Positions 37,448 through 48,123 of a stretch of DNA of 64,000 nt are shown here, piece after piece. A model generated the notes under the pieces. The model saw only the letters and a list, made by a program, of their open reading frames with translations. It did not search any database and was not told where the DNA came from. The stretch's first letter is position 1; each line of letters starts with the position of its first letter. Location: NCBI GenBank assembly GCA_963819645.1, contig CAWFWZ010000007.1:81722-145721 (forward strand). The letters run 5' to 3'. This stretch comes from CAVVDY01 sp963819645 (GTDB lineage: Bacteria; Acidobacteriota; Terriglobia; Terriglobales; Acidobacteriaceae). The position numbers were made by a program, and so were the translations under genes.

Positions 37448-38722
37448 CTACGAAGCAGCGGGCCGAGTGTTCCGGCGCACCAGGATGATTGCCGCAGTTA
37501 TTGCGACTGCTCCATACTCCAGCGCCGTCACCCAACCGGGAAGCTCAAACGGACGTCCCAGTATCCGCAGATGCCAAACGATGTAGGTGGGAAGAATGCT
37601 CACCGTCCAGATGATGAGCGGCAGCGTCGCGACCGATCGCGCGAACGGCAGCAGCCAGAGTAGATACCACGGAAATACAGCCGGCGCGCATAAAAGCGAG
37701 GCCGCCATAGGCCATGCCAACGCGTCCCCAGACAAGCTCCCGAAACTGGTTCTGAACCAGATCGCTACAAGAACGCCGAGGACAATTGCGAGTCCCACCA
37801 CGATCTGCGGGGGTGCTACTCGCCGCAGCGCTGCAAACACCGGACCGTTAAAGCCAAAACCCTGGATGTATGCCCCAAGCGAGCCAATGGGAATTCGCCC
37901 ATGGCTGAGAAACGGCACATACAAAAGTGCGAACAGAAATGCCGCCAGCAGCGCGTCGCGAACACGGACGCGCCGCCAGTAGAGCGGCAGAAGCACAATG
38001 GGCAGAAACTTTACGGCGATGGCGAGTGCGAACGCGATGGCCGCTATCGTCCGCCATCGCCGAAGCAACGCGGCGAACGACACCACCAGCAGCAGTATGC
38101 CAACAATATCGACGTGACCACTGCCTGCTACTGTCGTCGCCAGCAACGGGTGCCATGCGTAAGCCAGAATCCAGTGGGCTCCTCGCCCAGTGGCACGAAG
38201 GATATCCAGCAAGATGAGAACGATGGCTAGGTCGCAAATCGCAAATGCCACTCGCATAGTGCGGGTGGACTCATGAATCGCTGTGACTCCGCGAAAGAAG
38301 AGCTCAGCGCCCGGCGGATAAATGGTGGGTAGCTCCGGATTATTAAGAGCGCGCGTCTCGTCTGTGTGTAACGCCGCAAATGCAGGGTCGCCGGGAATCA
38401 CGATGTACGGGTTATAGCCAAGCCGCTGCATGCGTCCGTCCCACACATATCGACGAACGTCGTCATCGGAGCCCGTCGGTATCGCCAGAAATGCAACGTG
38501 CCACACCGCCGCAAGCGCGAGACCAATGACAATCATCGACTTGGGGAAACTCGAGGTGCAAAACAACTCCCGGATCGCGAGCAGATAAGCGCCGCCTGCG
38601 ACTAGGAGCGGAACAATGGGAAAAGCTTCGCCTTGGCCGCTGAACTTGCGCGCGCAGATGGTCAGCGCTACCAGGATGATGACGCCGAGGACATGTAGCC
38701 TCTGCGATGGCGAGAGCTTCAC
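37448..38722 (-). CDS. Polytopic glycosyltransferase, GT87/mannosyltransferase-like
   Basis: A membrane protein of about 425 residues with roughly ten hydrophobic segments. The first extracellular loop has SDDDVRRYVWDGRMQRLGY with the Asp-Asp pair expected for lipid-linked sugar donors, and NPYIVIPGDPAF. The end has a Pro-Trp-Tyr segment (VFPWYLLWLLPFAR). It may transfer mannose-type sugars from polyprenyl phosphate. The GTG at 38722 is chosen because it overlaps the upstream stop (GTGA); a longer frame to 38779 overlaps more. Confidence 0.82.
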   Translation of the reverse strand: MKLSPSQRLHVLGVIILVALTICARKFSGQGEAFPIVPLLVAGGAYLLAIRELFCTSSFPKSMIVIGLALAAVWHVAFLAIPTGSDDDVRRYVWDGRMQRLGYNPYIVIPGDPAFAALHTDETRALNNPELPTIYPPGAELFFRGVTAIHESTRTMRVAFAICDLAIVLILLDILRATGRGAHWILAYAWHPLLATTVAGSGHVDIVGILLLVVSFAALLRRWRTIAAIAFALAIAVKFLPIVLLPLYWRRVRVRDALLAAFLFALLYVPFLSHGRIPIGSLGAYIQGFGFNGPVFAALRRVAPPQIVVGLAIVLGVLVAIWFRTSFGSLSGDALAWPMAASLLCAPAVFPWYLLWLLPFARSVATLPLIIWTVSILPTYIVWHLRILGRPFELPGWVTALEYGAVAITAAIILVRRNTRPAAS

Positions 38723-39447
38723 AGGTCTCCAGCGGCGATTCGCGGCTGCTGCACAACTTCTTGCCACTGGTTCAACCACGCGGCGGTTCGGGGCGCTCGT
38801 TCCGGAGCGAGCCGAAGTTCCGCGGCAAGGCGGCTCAAGTCGTCGTGCAAATCAATGTCATAGAAGTGGTCGGTAAACCCGACGGAAAGCTTCAGCCCAC
38901 GGGCGCGCGCCAGCAGGCCCTCGAGTGCACTGCTGGTTCCCATTCCGTCATCTTCAAAGAGCGCTGCGTGGAAAGCTTTAGCTCCGACCAGGTAATAGCC
39001 GCCATCATAGGTTGGTCCAACCACCACATCGTGCTCAGCCAATACTTCGAAGGCGCCGGCGAGAACCGAGGGCGGCAGATGCGGACTGTCGCTGTTAAAC
39101 GCAATCACGCTTTGCGCGCGCTGCGTTGCGAACTGTGCAAACACCGAAGTCAATCCCGCGGCGAGCCCTTCTCCTTGCTGCGCCACAACCTCTGTTTTGC
39201 CTTCGGTGAATTGCGTCAAATCCTCAACGTCTGATTCCGGGCACATGATGGCCACATTCACGCTGCTCAATCCGTGCGCCAACGCCATCGTGTCCTCCAG
39301 AAGACAGCGATACAACTCCGTCACGGCTTCCGCTGGAAGACTCCGCGTTAAGCGAGTCTTCACTCTTCCAGGTCGCGGCGCCTTGGCCATGATGACGAGT
39401 GTGCGGCTGCCGTTGCGCGAATGCAGGATTGTGTCGCTGGATTCCAT
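38719..39447 (-). CDS. DUF2064/TIGR04282-type glycosyltransferase-like protein
   Basis: A 242-residue GT-A-fold protein of the DUF2064 group. It has VIMAKAPRPGRVKTRLTR near the start, VIAFNSDSPHLP and VVGPTYDGGYYLVGAK, the nucleotide-sugar binding features of this group. Related genes were named for arsenosugar biosynthesis, but no arsenic gene is visible here, so that role is not claimed. It starts two bases after the GT2 gene and is translationally coupled to the next gene. Confidence 0.85.
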   Translation of the reverse strand: MESSDTILHSRNGSRTLVIMAKAPRPGRVKTRLTRSLPAEAVTELYRCLLEDTMALAHGLSSVNVAIMCPESDVEDLTQFTEGKTEVVAQQGEGLAAGLTSVFAQFATQRAQSVIAFNSDSPHLPPSVLAGAFEVLAEHDVVVGPTYDGGYYLVGAKAFHAALFEDDGMGTSSALEGLLARARGLKLSVGFTDHFYDIDLHDDLSRLAAELRLAPERAPRTAAWLNQWQEVVQQPRIAAGDL

Positions 39448-39449
39448 GA

Positions 39450-40161
39450 CTAGTCAGTTGTGCCCGCGGCGCCATGTCCTTCGCGCCCGAAGCGATAGAG
39501 CACGATTCGGCTGAGGATAAACCATCCCGCTCCAATCGTGCCCCGCAACGTACCACTGATCTTAGATTTGCCAATCCGCGGATAATAGCTGACCGGTACC
39601 TCGACAATCCGTAACTTCCTTCGAGCGCCCTTGACGATCATCTCGACCGCCCAACCGTACGTGTCTTCCTGCAGAGCGAGTTGCCGCAAGGACATCGGCG
39701 CGCGCCGCACGAAACGGCCCCAGGTCGGTAAGCTTTACGCCGTACAACAGGCGGATCAGCGCCGCCGCGATGCGATTGCCAAGAGCTTGGTGCCACGGCA
39801 ACGCACGACGATCATTTTGTTTCGCAAGACGCGAACCGAGGGTGATGTCCGCTCGGCCTTCGATGATCGGCTCGAGCAGAAGTGGCAGCTCAGCTGGTCG
39901 ATCGCTATAGTCTCCGTCGAGAAACACGACAATGTCGGGCTCGGTGGCTGCCGCGAGTCCGGTCAAACAGGCGCGGCCGTATCCGCGTCGTGGTTCACGC
40001 AGAACGCGCGCTCCCATGCTTGCGGCGATTTCTGGCGTTCCGTCAGTCGAGTTGCTGTCGACGACCAGAACTTCGCTGACAAGATCGGCAGGCAGGTCAG
40101 CAAGAACGCGCGCGATGGCCTGCGCTTCATTATGCGTTGGAATGATGACGGAGACGCGCAC
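39450..40161 (-). CDS. Family 2 glycosyltransferase (frameshifted)
   Basis: A GT-A transferase that resembles dolichyl/polyprenyl-phosphate mannosyltransferases. The N-terminus has VSVIIPTHNEAQAIARVL and VVDSNSTDGTPEIA, then VVFLDGDYSDRP (Asp-x-Asp). The C-terminal part (TYGWAVEMIVKGARRKLR and ISGTLRGTI) lies in another frame, after an indel near 39700. Repaired length is about 237 residues. The GTG start overlaps the stop of the DoxX gene by one base. Confidence 0.87.
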
Positions 40162-40688
40162 TAGGCTTGGTCCACATCACCACCATGGAGCGTCTGGCCA
40201 GCGCTTTGCCATCCACCGTCGACGCCCCAGGTTCGGCCGGCACTTCCAATCGCAAGCCCAAGCGATGCCAGCATAGGAACCAGCAGTTCCCAAATCCATG
40301 CTGTTCCCCACTCCGACATCCAGAGGCTCCCGAGGTACAAGAACGACAAGAACGCCACAGGTCGCGTGAGCAGGCCGACAACCAGCAGCACTCCGAAAGA
40401 AATCTCAGCCAGCGCTTGCATAGGCGCTGCCATCGAAGCATGGCTTGCGGCCAAAGCCATCACCGCCTTCCAAGCGGCAGGCGAGTGGCCTTTTTCAATG
40501 TAGTAGTGGATCAGCGAGGCATAACCGGCAGGCGTATAGAGACCTTTGCCTAGATTCTCGAAGAACACCCAAATAAACATTGCGCCGATCGTCACGCGAA
40601 CCAACGCCAGTCCGCACGCGGCTGACGCGTTGTTTGAGTTGCTTGTCGTGATACCGCCTCTAGCCGGTTGTGCGTCGCGCCCGTTCAC
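40161..40688 (-). CDS. DoxX-family membrane protein
   Basis: A 175-residue protein with four hydrophobic segments (VRVTIGAMFIWVFFENLGKG, ISFGVLLVVGLLTRPVAF and others), in the DoxX pattern with an N-terminal amphipathic loop. It overlaps the transglutaminase stop (ATGA) and the GT2 start. The family is linked to thiosulfate oxidation and redox balance in some hosts; here it probably belongs to the envelope operon. Confidence 0.8.
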   Translation of the reverse strand: MNGRDAQPARGGITTSNSNNASAACGLALVRVTIGAMFIWVFFENLGKGLYTPAGYASLIHYYIEKGHSPAAWKAVMALAASHASMAAPMQALAEISFGVLLVVGLLTRPVAFLSFLYLGSLWMSEWGTAWIWELLVPMLASLGLAIGSAGRTWGVDGGWQSAGQTLHGGDVDQA

Positions 40689-41777
40689 GATAGTTCTCTC
40701 GCAGTGATTTCGTATTTGAAGTCGTCTGGAGCGAGACTGTCGAGTAGTCCATCCGCCGTCTGCGCTTGTGGGTACATCAGAAAAGCAACCTTCTTACCGT
40801 TGGATCCCGGCAGCTCAACATCCTGAGCGAAGTTGTAAGCCATCCAGTTCATCTCCCACGAGCCGAACAGTCGCTTGCGCGCGCTGGCGACCATCTCGTC
40901 ATTCAACGGACGGTTTCCAGGTGGCTCCTCCAGAACTACCTTGCGCACATCGGCAGGATCGACAGGCACCCAACCGAACTGTGTCAAATACACTTCCGCC
41001 CGACAGTGCTGCGCCTTGGTGACTTTCTCCGACGACGCGCCCAGACTCTTGTAACCCAACTCAGACTTCGCCACGCGAATGCCATATACGTCGCGCGCCG
41101 GAAGCCCCGATGCTCGCGCCAGTCCGACGTAAAGAGCATTCAGATCCGCACACTTGCCGCCCAAGTTGCCGCTCTCCAGCATGAAGCGAATGTCACCGCG
41201 TCCGCAGCCGCGCACCTTCGGATCGCGAAATGTGTTGTCGACAATCCAGTCGTAAATCGCCTGCGCCTTTTCGGTGTCGGTCTTCGCGCCTTTCGTGATC
41301 TCGACCGCTTTGCTCTTTACGATTCCGTCCGTGGGCATGAACTGATGCGGCTCAAGGAAGTACGCTTGCTGTACGCTCGTGAGTGGCCGCTCGTTGCCCG
41401 GCTTCAACAAGTTGACGGAGTAGTTCTTGAGCGACACTTGGCTCGACAGCGTGACGACCGGCTTCACTCCAGCGGGAAAGGTCGCAGCCACAATGCCCAA
41501 CGTCCTGTGGATTGCTGCTCTCGACCAGCTTTGCTTCGCCGCCGTCAGCGGTGAACTTGTTAGCCGATGTCCGCTGAAACGGCGTGTTCTGAACCAGCGC
41601 GGCGGGCAGCCAGACTTTGGTTTCACCCACAGGCTTCAGCACCTCGACGCGAGTCGTTACTTCGAACGTTCGCCAAGCGTCAGACGAGGGCTGTTCGCCC
41701 CACAAAATCTCCGCTTTTGACATCGTAAGCCCCGCAAAAGCGACGCTCGTGGACCATATGAAATCACGCCGATTCAT
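40685..41777 (-). CDS. Tat-exported transglutaminase-like protein (frameshifted)
   Basis: The twin-Arg leader MNRRDFIWSTSVAFAGL starts at 41777. The transglutaminase core lies in the second frame: GGKCADLNALYVGLARASG (Cys), AQHCRAEVYLTQFGWVPVD (His, then Asp). One extra base near 41505 joins the two; repaired length is about 364 residues. It heads an operon with DoxX, GT2, DUF2064 and GT87 genes, all coupled by overlapping stops and starts. It may crosslink or cleave peptide bonds in the periplasm. Confidence 0.85.
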
Positions 41778-42771
41778 GATTCACTCCAAACCCAGAACTT
41801 TAATCCATGGCTTTCAGGGGCGATTCAAGCGCAAAAACCTCAATCCGGGTCAACAAATATACACGTTCTGCGATGCTGGGAGGTAAAGATGCGCCACAAA
41901 GTCGGAAGTTTCAAGCAGCGGTCGGGCGAATCCATCGGCTAATTTACCTAACATTCACATCCTCGCGGCAGCATTCAGCCAATGAGATGGATTGCCGCAA
42001 AAACCGCTGGGCGACGGAGCTGAAAATTTCTCCTTTTCACGATCGCTTGCAACTTCGCCCCGCGTTCTTCCTCGATCAACTCGCACAAAATGTGTCCGGT
42101 CAGGATATGCGCTTCCTGAATTCTGGGAGTCTCATCGAGTTGCAACTCATGCTTCCTCCTTCCAGCTTCCAGCTTCGAGCTTCGAGCCGGGAGCGGTCGG
42201 ACGGCTTCCCGATCACTGGTGTCATCCCGAACGAACCACGGTCGCTAGTCTCCAGACTGGCTATTCAAGGTGTCATTCCGAGCGCAGCGAAGCGGAGTCG
42301 AGGAACCTGCAGTTGTTCCCGGACCTCGAATCGTGATAACTACTCCGTAACATTACAAGCCATTCTGACAACTGACTACTGACAACCGACAACTGATCCA
42401 CCCCCCTCCCCCTGGGTATAGCTAAAATCTTGATTCCATTGAGCACGCAAAAAGTTTCCCTCCCAAAATATTGAGTGCGTGAGAGTTGCAGGCAAAATCT
42501 TACAATGATGTGACTTAGCTCGATTGACTGCACCAGGCACGGTGCATATGAGATTTTGATGAGTAACGAAACGGTTAACCTGAAGCAAGCCTTGCGGCAT
42601 CACCCGAACGTCCTAAATTCGGCGCGTCCGGAAGCCCCGACGCGCATGAAGACACAGCTCCTGTGCCCACTTAAGGCGAACGTAACAGAGGAGCAGCAAG
42701 GGCGCAAGTTACGAAGGTAACCTAGGACATCCGGAGATTTACGGAACCGGAGTTGCTCAGCTCGTAATCCG
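41778..42771. other. Repeat-rich intergenic region
   Basis: About 990 bases hold no convincing gene. They contain a tandem block (ttccagc, ttcgagc, 42150-42190), a gtcattccgagcgcagcg block near 42271 and a tgacaactgac, tactgacaac array (42365-42397). A 53-codon frame at 42559-42720 is noted but not called. The motifs are typical of Acidobacteriota spacers. Confidence 0.6.
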
Positions 42772-45511
42772 TCATTTTGGCGGCGCTTCAGCCGCCAGAC
42801 TACTGTCAGAATCGAATTGCGCGTGTTCGCGATAGGTTGGGCGGCCGTCGAAAAAAGCGTCGGTCAGCGAGGTGATCTTCAGCGCTCGCCGTAGTTGATC
42901 GATATCGGCGGCGCCGGATACTTTCACCACCATCGGCTCGTTGGGCAGCAAGTCGAAGTAATTGTCAGAGAGCGTGACGTTGAGATCTCCGAACGAGAGA
43001 TACACGGCGCGCGCCAGCACGGGTGACCGCAGGGTGATTGTGTGTTCCGATCCGCTGCCAACGATCTCACTTTGGATGGCGGGCTTCAGCGGCAACTTAA
43101 GGTTGCGCATGTGATCGAAGAAAACTTCGTTCCGCGACACGACCTGGCCGCCGACTTTCAAGTCGTAGACGAGAAAGTTATCTTCGTGGTCGGACGGGTC
43201 AGGCAGCATTTTCTGCGCGCCTGATATCGCTGCCGCGGTGGCCATCACGAAGGTGCTCGACGTATAGACCGAGCTCGATTGCGGCGGAATGTGCACGGGC
43301 TGCGTTGTGTCCTCCAAAATTCTGCCATCCAAGCTGAGAAAGCGCGTGCGAAGTTCGCCTTCGGTAGCTTGCAGCTTGTCGGAGACGATATATACATCGA
43401 CGGTGCCGTCGTGCAAATAGGGCGAGACCAGCAGGTCGCTGTAGAAGCGCTGTGCGTAATATTGCAGGGCTTTCCATCGGCCGAAGTAGTCGATGCTCGA
43501 CCACGATGCCACCGGCCAGCAGTCGTTCAGTTGCCAGAACAATGCGCCCATGGTGCGCGGCCGGTTGCGACGCAGATGCTCGGCTCCGACTTTGATGGCT
43601 TCGGCCTGCTGCACCTGGCTGAGGTAGACGAATGAGGCGAAATCTTTCGGCTCGGGATATTCGCGCAGCATGTAAGTGAGAATGCGTTCGTTGCCGCCAT
43701 GATTTTTCTGGTGCGCCATCATGATCGGCGAATCGATGGCGAGCTCCTCGGGCTCGGCGAAGCTGAGGATGGTGCGCATCTCGGGGAATGACTGGAAGCC
43801 GAACTCCGACATGAAGCGCGGGTTTTGCAGGTTGTAGTTGCTGATGGGCTCCAGCGCGTGCCACACGCCCCAGTAGTGCATGTCGCCGTTGTCCTGGCTG
43901 TTGGCCGGGGCCTCGAAGTTAGCGCTGGGCGAACTCGGCCAATACGGCGTGGGCGCGCCGTACTGCTCGACCACGCTTTTGATGATGTCGTCGAAGAGCA
44001 CGACGTAGTCCTGCCAGACGCGCTCGCGCTGCGGTGGCGTGATGGACTCTTTGAAGGCGAGACGGTCGCCCCAGGCTTGCCATCCGGCTTCGATTTCGTT
44101 GTTGCCGCACCAGAGCACGACGCTGGGGTGATCGCGCAGGCGCTTCACCTGCTGCGTAGCCTCTTCGCGAACGTTCTGCTGAAATGCGAGGTCGCCGGGC
44201 ACCATGTCGCCGCCGAACATGAACTCCTGCCAGACCATCAGGCCCAGTTCGTCGCAGAGATCGTAGAAGTCGTCGCTCTCGTAAATGCCGCCGCCCCACT
44301 CGCGCACCATGTTCATGTGAGCATCGCGCGCGGCCTGGAGAATCTTTCGCTGCTGCGCAGTCGAGACCCGGCTGGGGAAGCTGTCGAAGGGAATGACGTT
44401 CGCGCCTTTGGCGAATATCGGAATGCCGTTGACGACGAAGGTGAAGCTCTTACCCCACTGGTCGGGATCGCGGCGCAGTTCGAGGGAGCGCAGTCCGGTC
44501 TTCAACGTCGGCTCGTGCGACGGCCGCTTTGTTGATCAGCACCCCTGCCTCGACGACATAGCGATCTTGAGCGCCGTAGCCAGCCGGGTACCAGAGCTTT
44601 GGCGAAGTGATGCGCACCGGCAGCTGAACGAGATTGGTTCCGCTGCTGAGCGGGAACTTCGCGTCCTCCCACGCAAACGCCGCCTTCCCCGTCGGATCTG
44701 TGATCCGCAGTCGAATGGTCGCGGTTTGCGACTTCGTTGATTCGACTTCGATGTTCGCGACGAGTTCCGCCAGATCGCGCGTCACCTTCTGCTGCTGAAT
44801 ATGCACGCTCGCAATGCGCGCGGCGTCCCATGCCTCCAGCCGCACAGGCTTCCAGATGCCGATGGTGATGAAGCGCGGGCCCCAGTCCCAGCCGTACTGA
44901 TAAGCCGCTTTGCGGGTATAGGGGGCGGTAGCGATGTTCTCCTCGTTGCCTTCGTTGGCGGTCGATACCGACGGCAGAATGTACGGTAGTGCTTTCACCT
45001 TGGGAATCATCGACGTGACTGGCGAGCGAAATACGATGCGCAACGTGTTCGGCCCGGGCTTCAACAATGGCCGCACGGGAACGCGCCAGTTGCGAAACAT
45101 ATTGTCAGCGGTGAGGACCTGCTGGTCGTTGACGAACACTTCAGCGAAGGTGTCGAGCCCATCGAAGACGAGATCGACGTGCTCGCGTTTGAGCGTGCTC
45201 GCATCAACCTGAAACGTCGTGCGGTATTCCCAATCGGCGAGGCCGATCCATTGCAGGCGCGACTCGTTGTCGCCATAGAAAGGATCGGGAATGAGGTGAG
45301 CTGCGATGAGATCGGTCTGCACCACGCCGGGGACCTGCGCCGCTTGCCAGCCCGCGACCTCCGGATGGGCGGAAGCGTTCAGCGCGCGGAACTCCCATCC
45401 GGAGTTCAGCGATTGCGATACCGGTTCGGCGCCGTGCAGTGACCCAACGCAAGCGAGCAACAGCAATGACATGCCCAACCGGGAAGCACGGTGCAGCAGG
45501 AGTCCACACAT
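42772..45511 (-). CDS. GH2 beta-mannosidase, exported (frameshifted)
   Basis: A protein of about 912 residues. A signal peptide begins at the ATG at 45511 (GMSLLLLACVGSLHGAEP). The GH2 sugar-binding domain (SGWEFRA, WYRTTF-like DWEYRTTFQVD) precedes the catalytic barrel. Key motifs are KGANVIPFDSF, VREWGGGIYESDDFYD, WCGNNEIEAGWQ (acid/base Glu) and FMSEFGFQSFPEM (nucleophile Glu). The N-terminal half is in the frame 44510-45511, the rest in 42772-44505; one indel near 44512 joins them. It should release mannose from beta-mannosides. Confidence 0.93.
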
Positions 45512-46033
45512 GGCGTCAGCGCACGCCGAAGCAGCCCCGTGGGCTCCGGAGAGCCTCAAAATCCTAACTCGCCATCGGATGGATGGCAATCGCGCACGGT
45601 TGATGCGCATCGCAGCTTCACTCAAAGATCAACGACCACGTCTACGCTTGCTGTGCGCAGCATATGAGCACATTTCCTGAATACGGTCTTTCGAGTGGTT
45701 CGGGGTTGTAAGTGATCGAACCGCCAATCAGCCCTGTCATGCAGGTGTGACATACCCCGGTCGGGCACGACCGCCATGTGACAGATGGCTATGGAGCTGG
45801 AAGTCAAGCTCCACTTCTACGCAAAAATTGTGTGAACGAAGTGGTTATATGCTGCCGGCTAGAGCTTTATCTGATAGACTGCCACCCATTCGTTGCCTCT
45901 CAGAATAGTCCTCCGCAGGCTGGCCTGCTGTTCGGTCCGGCTACCCACCGGTCCCAACAACGGCTAGGCAATTCCACAGCGGAATCACAGGGAAAGTACT
46001 CGCCGGAATCCCTGGGTGGCCATCGGAGGTTGC
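45512..46033. other. Gene-free stretch
   Basis: About 520 bases between the divergent mannosidase and regulator genes. No gene, terminator or recognisable operator was found. An in-frame extension of the mannosidase to 45625 exists but adds no recognisable sequence. Confidence 0.4.
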
Positions 46034-47407
46034 ATGTCTGCCACGGTTCTCATAATCGAGCCCGCCTCATTACCACCCGAGTCCAGCTGTAGAAGTGTGT
46101 TCAATCTGGAGCTGTCTTACCAACGCCAGGCGTGGGAGAACTTCCGTCCGGAGGTGCTTCTGGGCAGTCACCCGCAGCTGGTTGTGTCGCACGTGGTCAC
46201 GGAATCGCAGAGTGTAGCTTCGTTTTTTCGCTTCGTACGCGAGAATCCAAGACGATTCCTGACGCTCGCGGTCTTACCCGAGCGCCCGGGTCCAGTGCTG
46301 CTGGCCGCTTCCGAGGTTGCCGATGACATTGTTTTTTGGCCAGCCCGGGGCCAGGAGCTCGATGTAAGAATTCAACGCCTGCTGCAAGACCGCAGGTTTC
46401 CAGAGCAAGAAATCGAGAATGAGCTGGGAATGGAGATGGGCCTGGCACAGCTCGTGGGCATGCATCCGTCGATCCTGCGGGCTGCGCGGCAAGCGGTGAG
46501 CTACGCTGGCGCCAATGCTCCGGTATTCATCACGGGGGAAACCGGAACCGGCAAGGAGCTGTTCGCTCATGCCATCCATTCCTTGAGCAAATGCAAGCGT
46601 GGGCCGTTCGTTCCGGTTGACTGCGGATCGCTGCCTGAGCAACTGGCAGAGAACGAACTGTTCGGTCACTGTCGGGGCGCTTTCACCGACGCGCACAAAG
46701 ACCAGCGTGGCCTGGCGGCGATGGCAACCAACGGTACGCTGTTCCTCGACGAAGTCGATGCGCTTTCACCGGCAAACCAGGCGAAGTTGCTCCGCCTCTT
46801 GCAGGAGGGAACCTACCGGGCGCTGGGTTCCGAGCAATTCAACCGATCGAACGCGAGGGTGATCGCCGCCACCAACCGGATGATCGAAGACCGCGTACAA
46901 GAGGGACAGTTTCGCAACGATTTATATTTCCGCCTCAACGTTCTGCGGCTTCATCTGCCGCCATTGCGGGAGCGGAGGGAAGACATCGCGCTCCTGGTTC
47001 GACACTTTCTGAACAAAGAATTCGCCTCGGAGCGCGGTCCTAAGTCTTTCTCGGCCGTTGCCATGTGCAAGATCGAAAACCATTCATGGCCGGGTAATGT
47101 CCGCGAGCTGTTCAATGTCGTGCAACGTGCTGTCCTGTGTTCGAGCGGACAGACGATCGTTCCCTCAGACATCGTTTTCTTCAACGAAGCGGTGTCGGCG
47201 AAAAGTAATCTCGAGCTCGACGAAGGTTTTCGTCGCGCCCGGCAGCAGGCAATCGAGCAATTCGAGCGCAGTTATGTCCAGAATCTTCTAGCTTGCCACG
47301 GGGGAAACGTGACACAGGCTGCGCAACAAGCAGGCAAAGAACGCCGCTCGTTTGGCAAGCTGGTGAAGAAGTACGATCTCGGAACGAAGTCTAACCCGAA
47401 CACTTAA
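46034..47407 (+). CDS. Sigma-54-type transcription activator with altered GAFTGA loop
   Basis: A 457-residue protein. The N-terminal domain of about 120 residues is receiver-like but lacks a clear phosphoacceptor Asp. The AAA+ domain has Walker A GETGTGKELFAHAIH, Walker B GTLFLDEVDAL and the sigma-contact loop reading GAFTDA at 46676-46693, not GAFTGA. The C-terminus has a Fis-type helix-turn-helix (GGNVTQAAQQAGKERRSF). The start at 46034 has GGAGG six bases upstream. It probably controls the eCIS operon; the loop change may weaken sigma-54 use. Confidence 0.88.
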   Translation: MSATVLIIEPASLPPESSCRSVFNLELSYQRQAWENFRPEVLLGSHPQLVVSHVVTESQSVASFFRFVRENPRRFLTLAVLPERPGPVLLAASEVADDIVFWPARGQELDVRIQRLLQDRRFPEQEIENELGMEMGLAQLVGMHPSILRAARQAVSYAGANAPVFITGETGTGKELFAHAIHSLSKCKRGPFVPVDCGSLPEQLAENELFGHCRGAFTDAHKDQRGLAAMATNGTLFLDEVDALSPANQAKLLRLLQEGTYRALGSEQFNRSNARVIAATNRMIEDRVQEGQFRNDLYFRLNVLRLHLPPLRERREDIALLVRHFLNKEFASERGPKSFSAVAMCKIENHSWPGNVRELFNVVQRAVLCSSGQTIVPSDIVFFNEAVSAKSNLELDEGFRRARQQAIEQFERSYVQNLLACHGGNVTQAAQQAGKERRSFGKLVKKYDLGTKSNPNT

Positions 47408-47721
47408 AGAAGCGAGTTGTCCCGACCGTAGTTCCTTCCAGTGCTCTTCGGCCACGTGCGTCCGGCCGGTTACGCTTGAAAGCTCCACGTAATCCGAAAG
47501 CCGGATCATCCACGCGTGGGTGGGTCATTTTGAACCCGGGCATTGGGCTCCGTTCATATCTCTGAAACTGCGCGAGTTCAATCCATGTTTGTGGCGGAGA
47601 TCCGGGTCGGCTTCGACCCGCTGCGCACAGCAGAGGAACAACCGCATTTTTCTAACTTCTTGACAGGACACAAAATCCACAAGAGCTGCATTCTGGCAGT
47701 TCATTTGCACCCCGCAGCGCC

Positions 47722-48021
47722 GTGCATTCTGCCGACCCAGAGCCCTCATGGGACGCGGTAAGGGACATTCTGAGTTACTTCCTACGGAATCCGCAGGCTG
47801 TCGACTCTGTTGTAGGGGTGTCGCGCTGGCGAGTTATGGAAGAACAAGTCCACCGCAGTCTGGAGCAGACTCACACGGCGCTCGCCTGGCTTGTATCCGA
47901 GGGATATCTGGAAGACTTGGGAACGGCAAGCACAGGCCGGATTGTCCGGCTAAACGCTGAACGGCAAGCGGTGGCTGCTCGCTTTCTCGCGAATCACGCT
48001 GCAAAGAGGAATAGTTCGTAG
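47722..48021 (+). CDS. Small winged-helix-like protein
   Basis: A 99-residue soluble protein starting at a GTG. The pattern DILSYFLRNPQAVDSVVGVSR, then HTALAWLVSEGYLEDLG, VRLNAERQAV resembles a winged-helix fold, with a recognition helix near residues 40-65. No catalytic motif is present. It lies between the activator and the NusG paralogue ahead of the eCIS operon, and so may be a regulator. The assignment is by pattern only. The spacer 47408-47721 shows no gene. Confidence 0.5.
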   Translation: MHSADPEPSWDAVRDILSYFLRNPQAVDSVVGVSRWRVMEEQVHRSLEQTHTALAWLVSEGYLEDLGTASTGRIVRLNAERQAVAARFLANHAAKRNSS

Positions 48022-48123
48022 GTCGCGAGCCGGCGGGAGAACAACAGAAGGACGAGGTTAGGTCACAGGAACCTGTAAGTGACGGGGCGAAGCTATAGGC
48101 GGCAAGCCCTGAAATCGAAACGC

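Noticed and set aside
38719..39447. Naming the DUF2064 gene for arsenosugar synthesis
   Set aside because: No ars genes nearby; the context points to envelope glycan work.
42365..42397. The ctgacaactgac array, considered as a CRISPR remnant
   Set aside because: Unit length is far too short and there are no spacers or cas genes.
42559..42720. A 53-codon plus-strand frame in the repeat-rich spacer
   Set aside because: It has an ATG, but no good ribosome-binding site and no domain; it could be chance.
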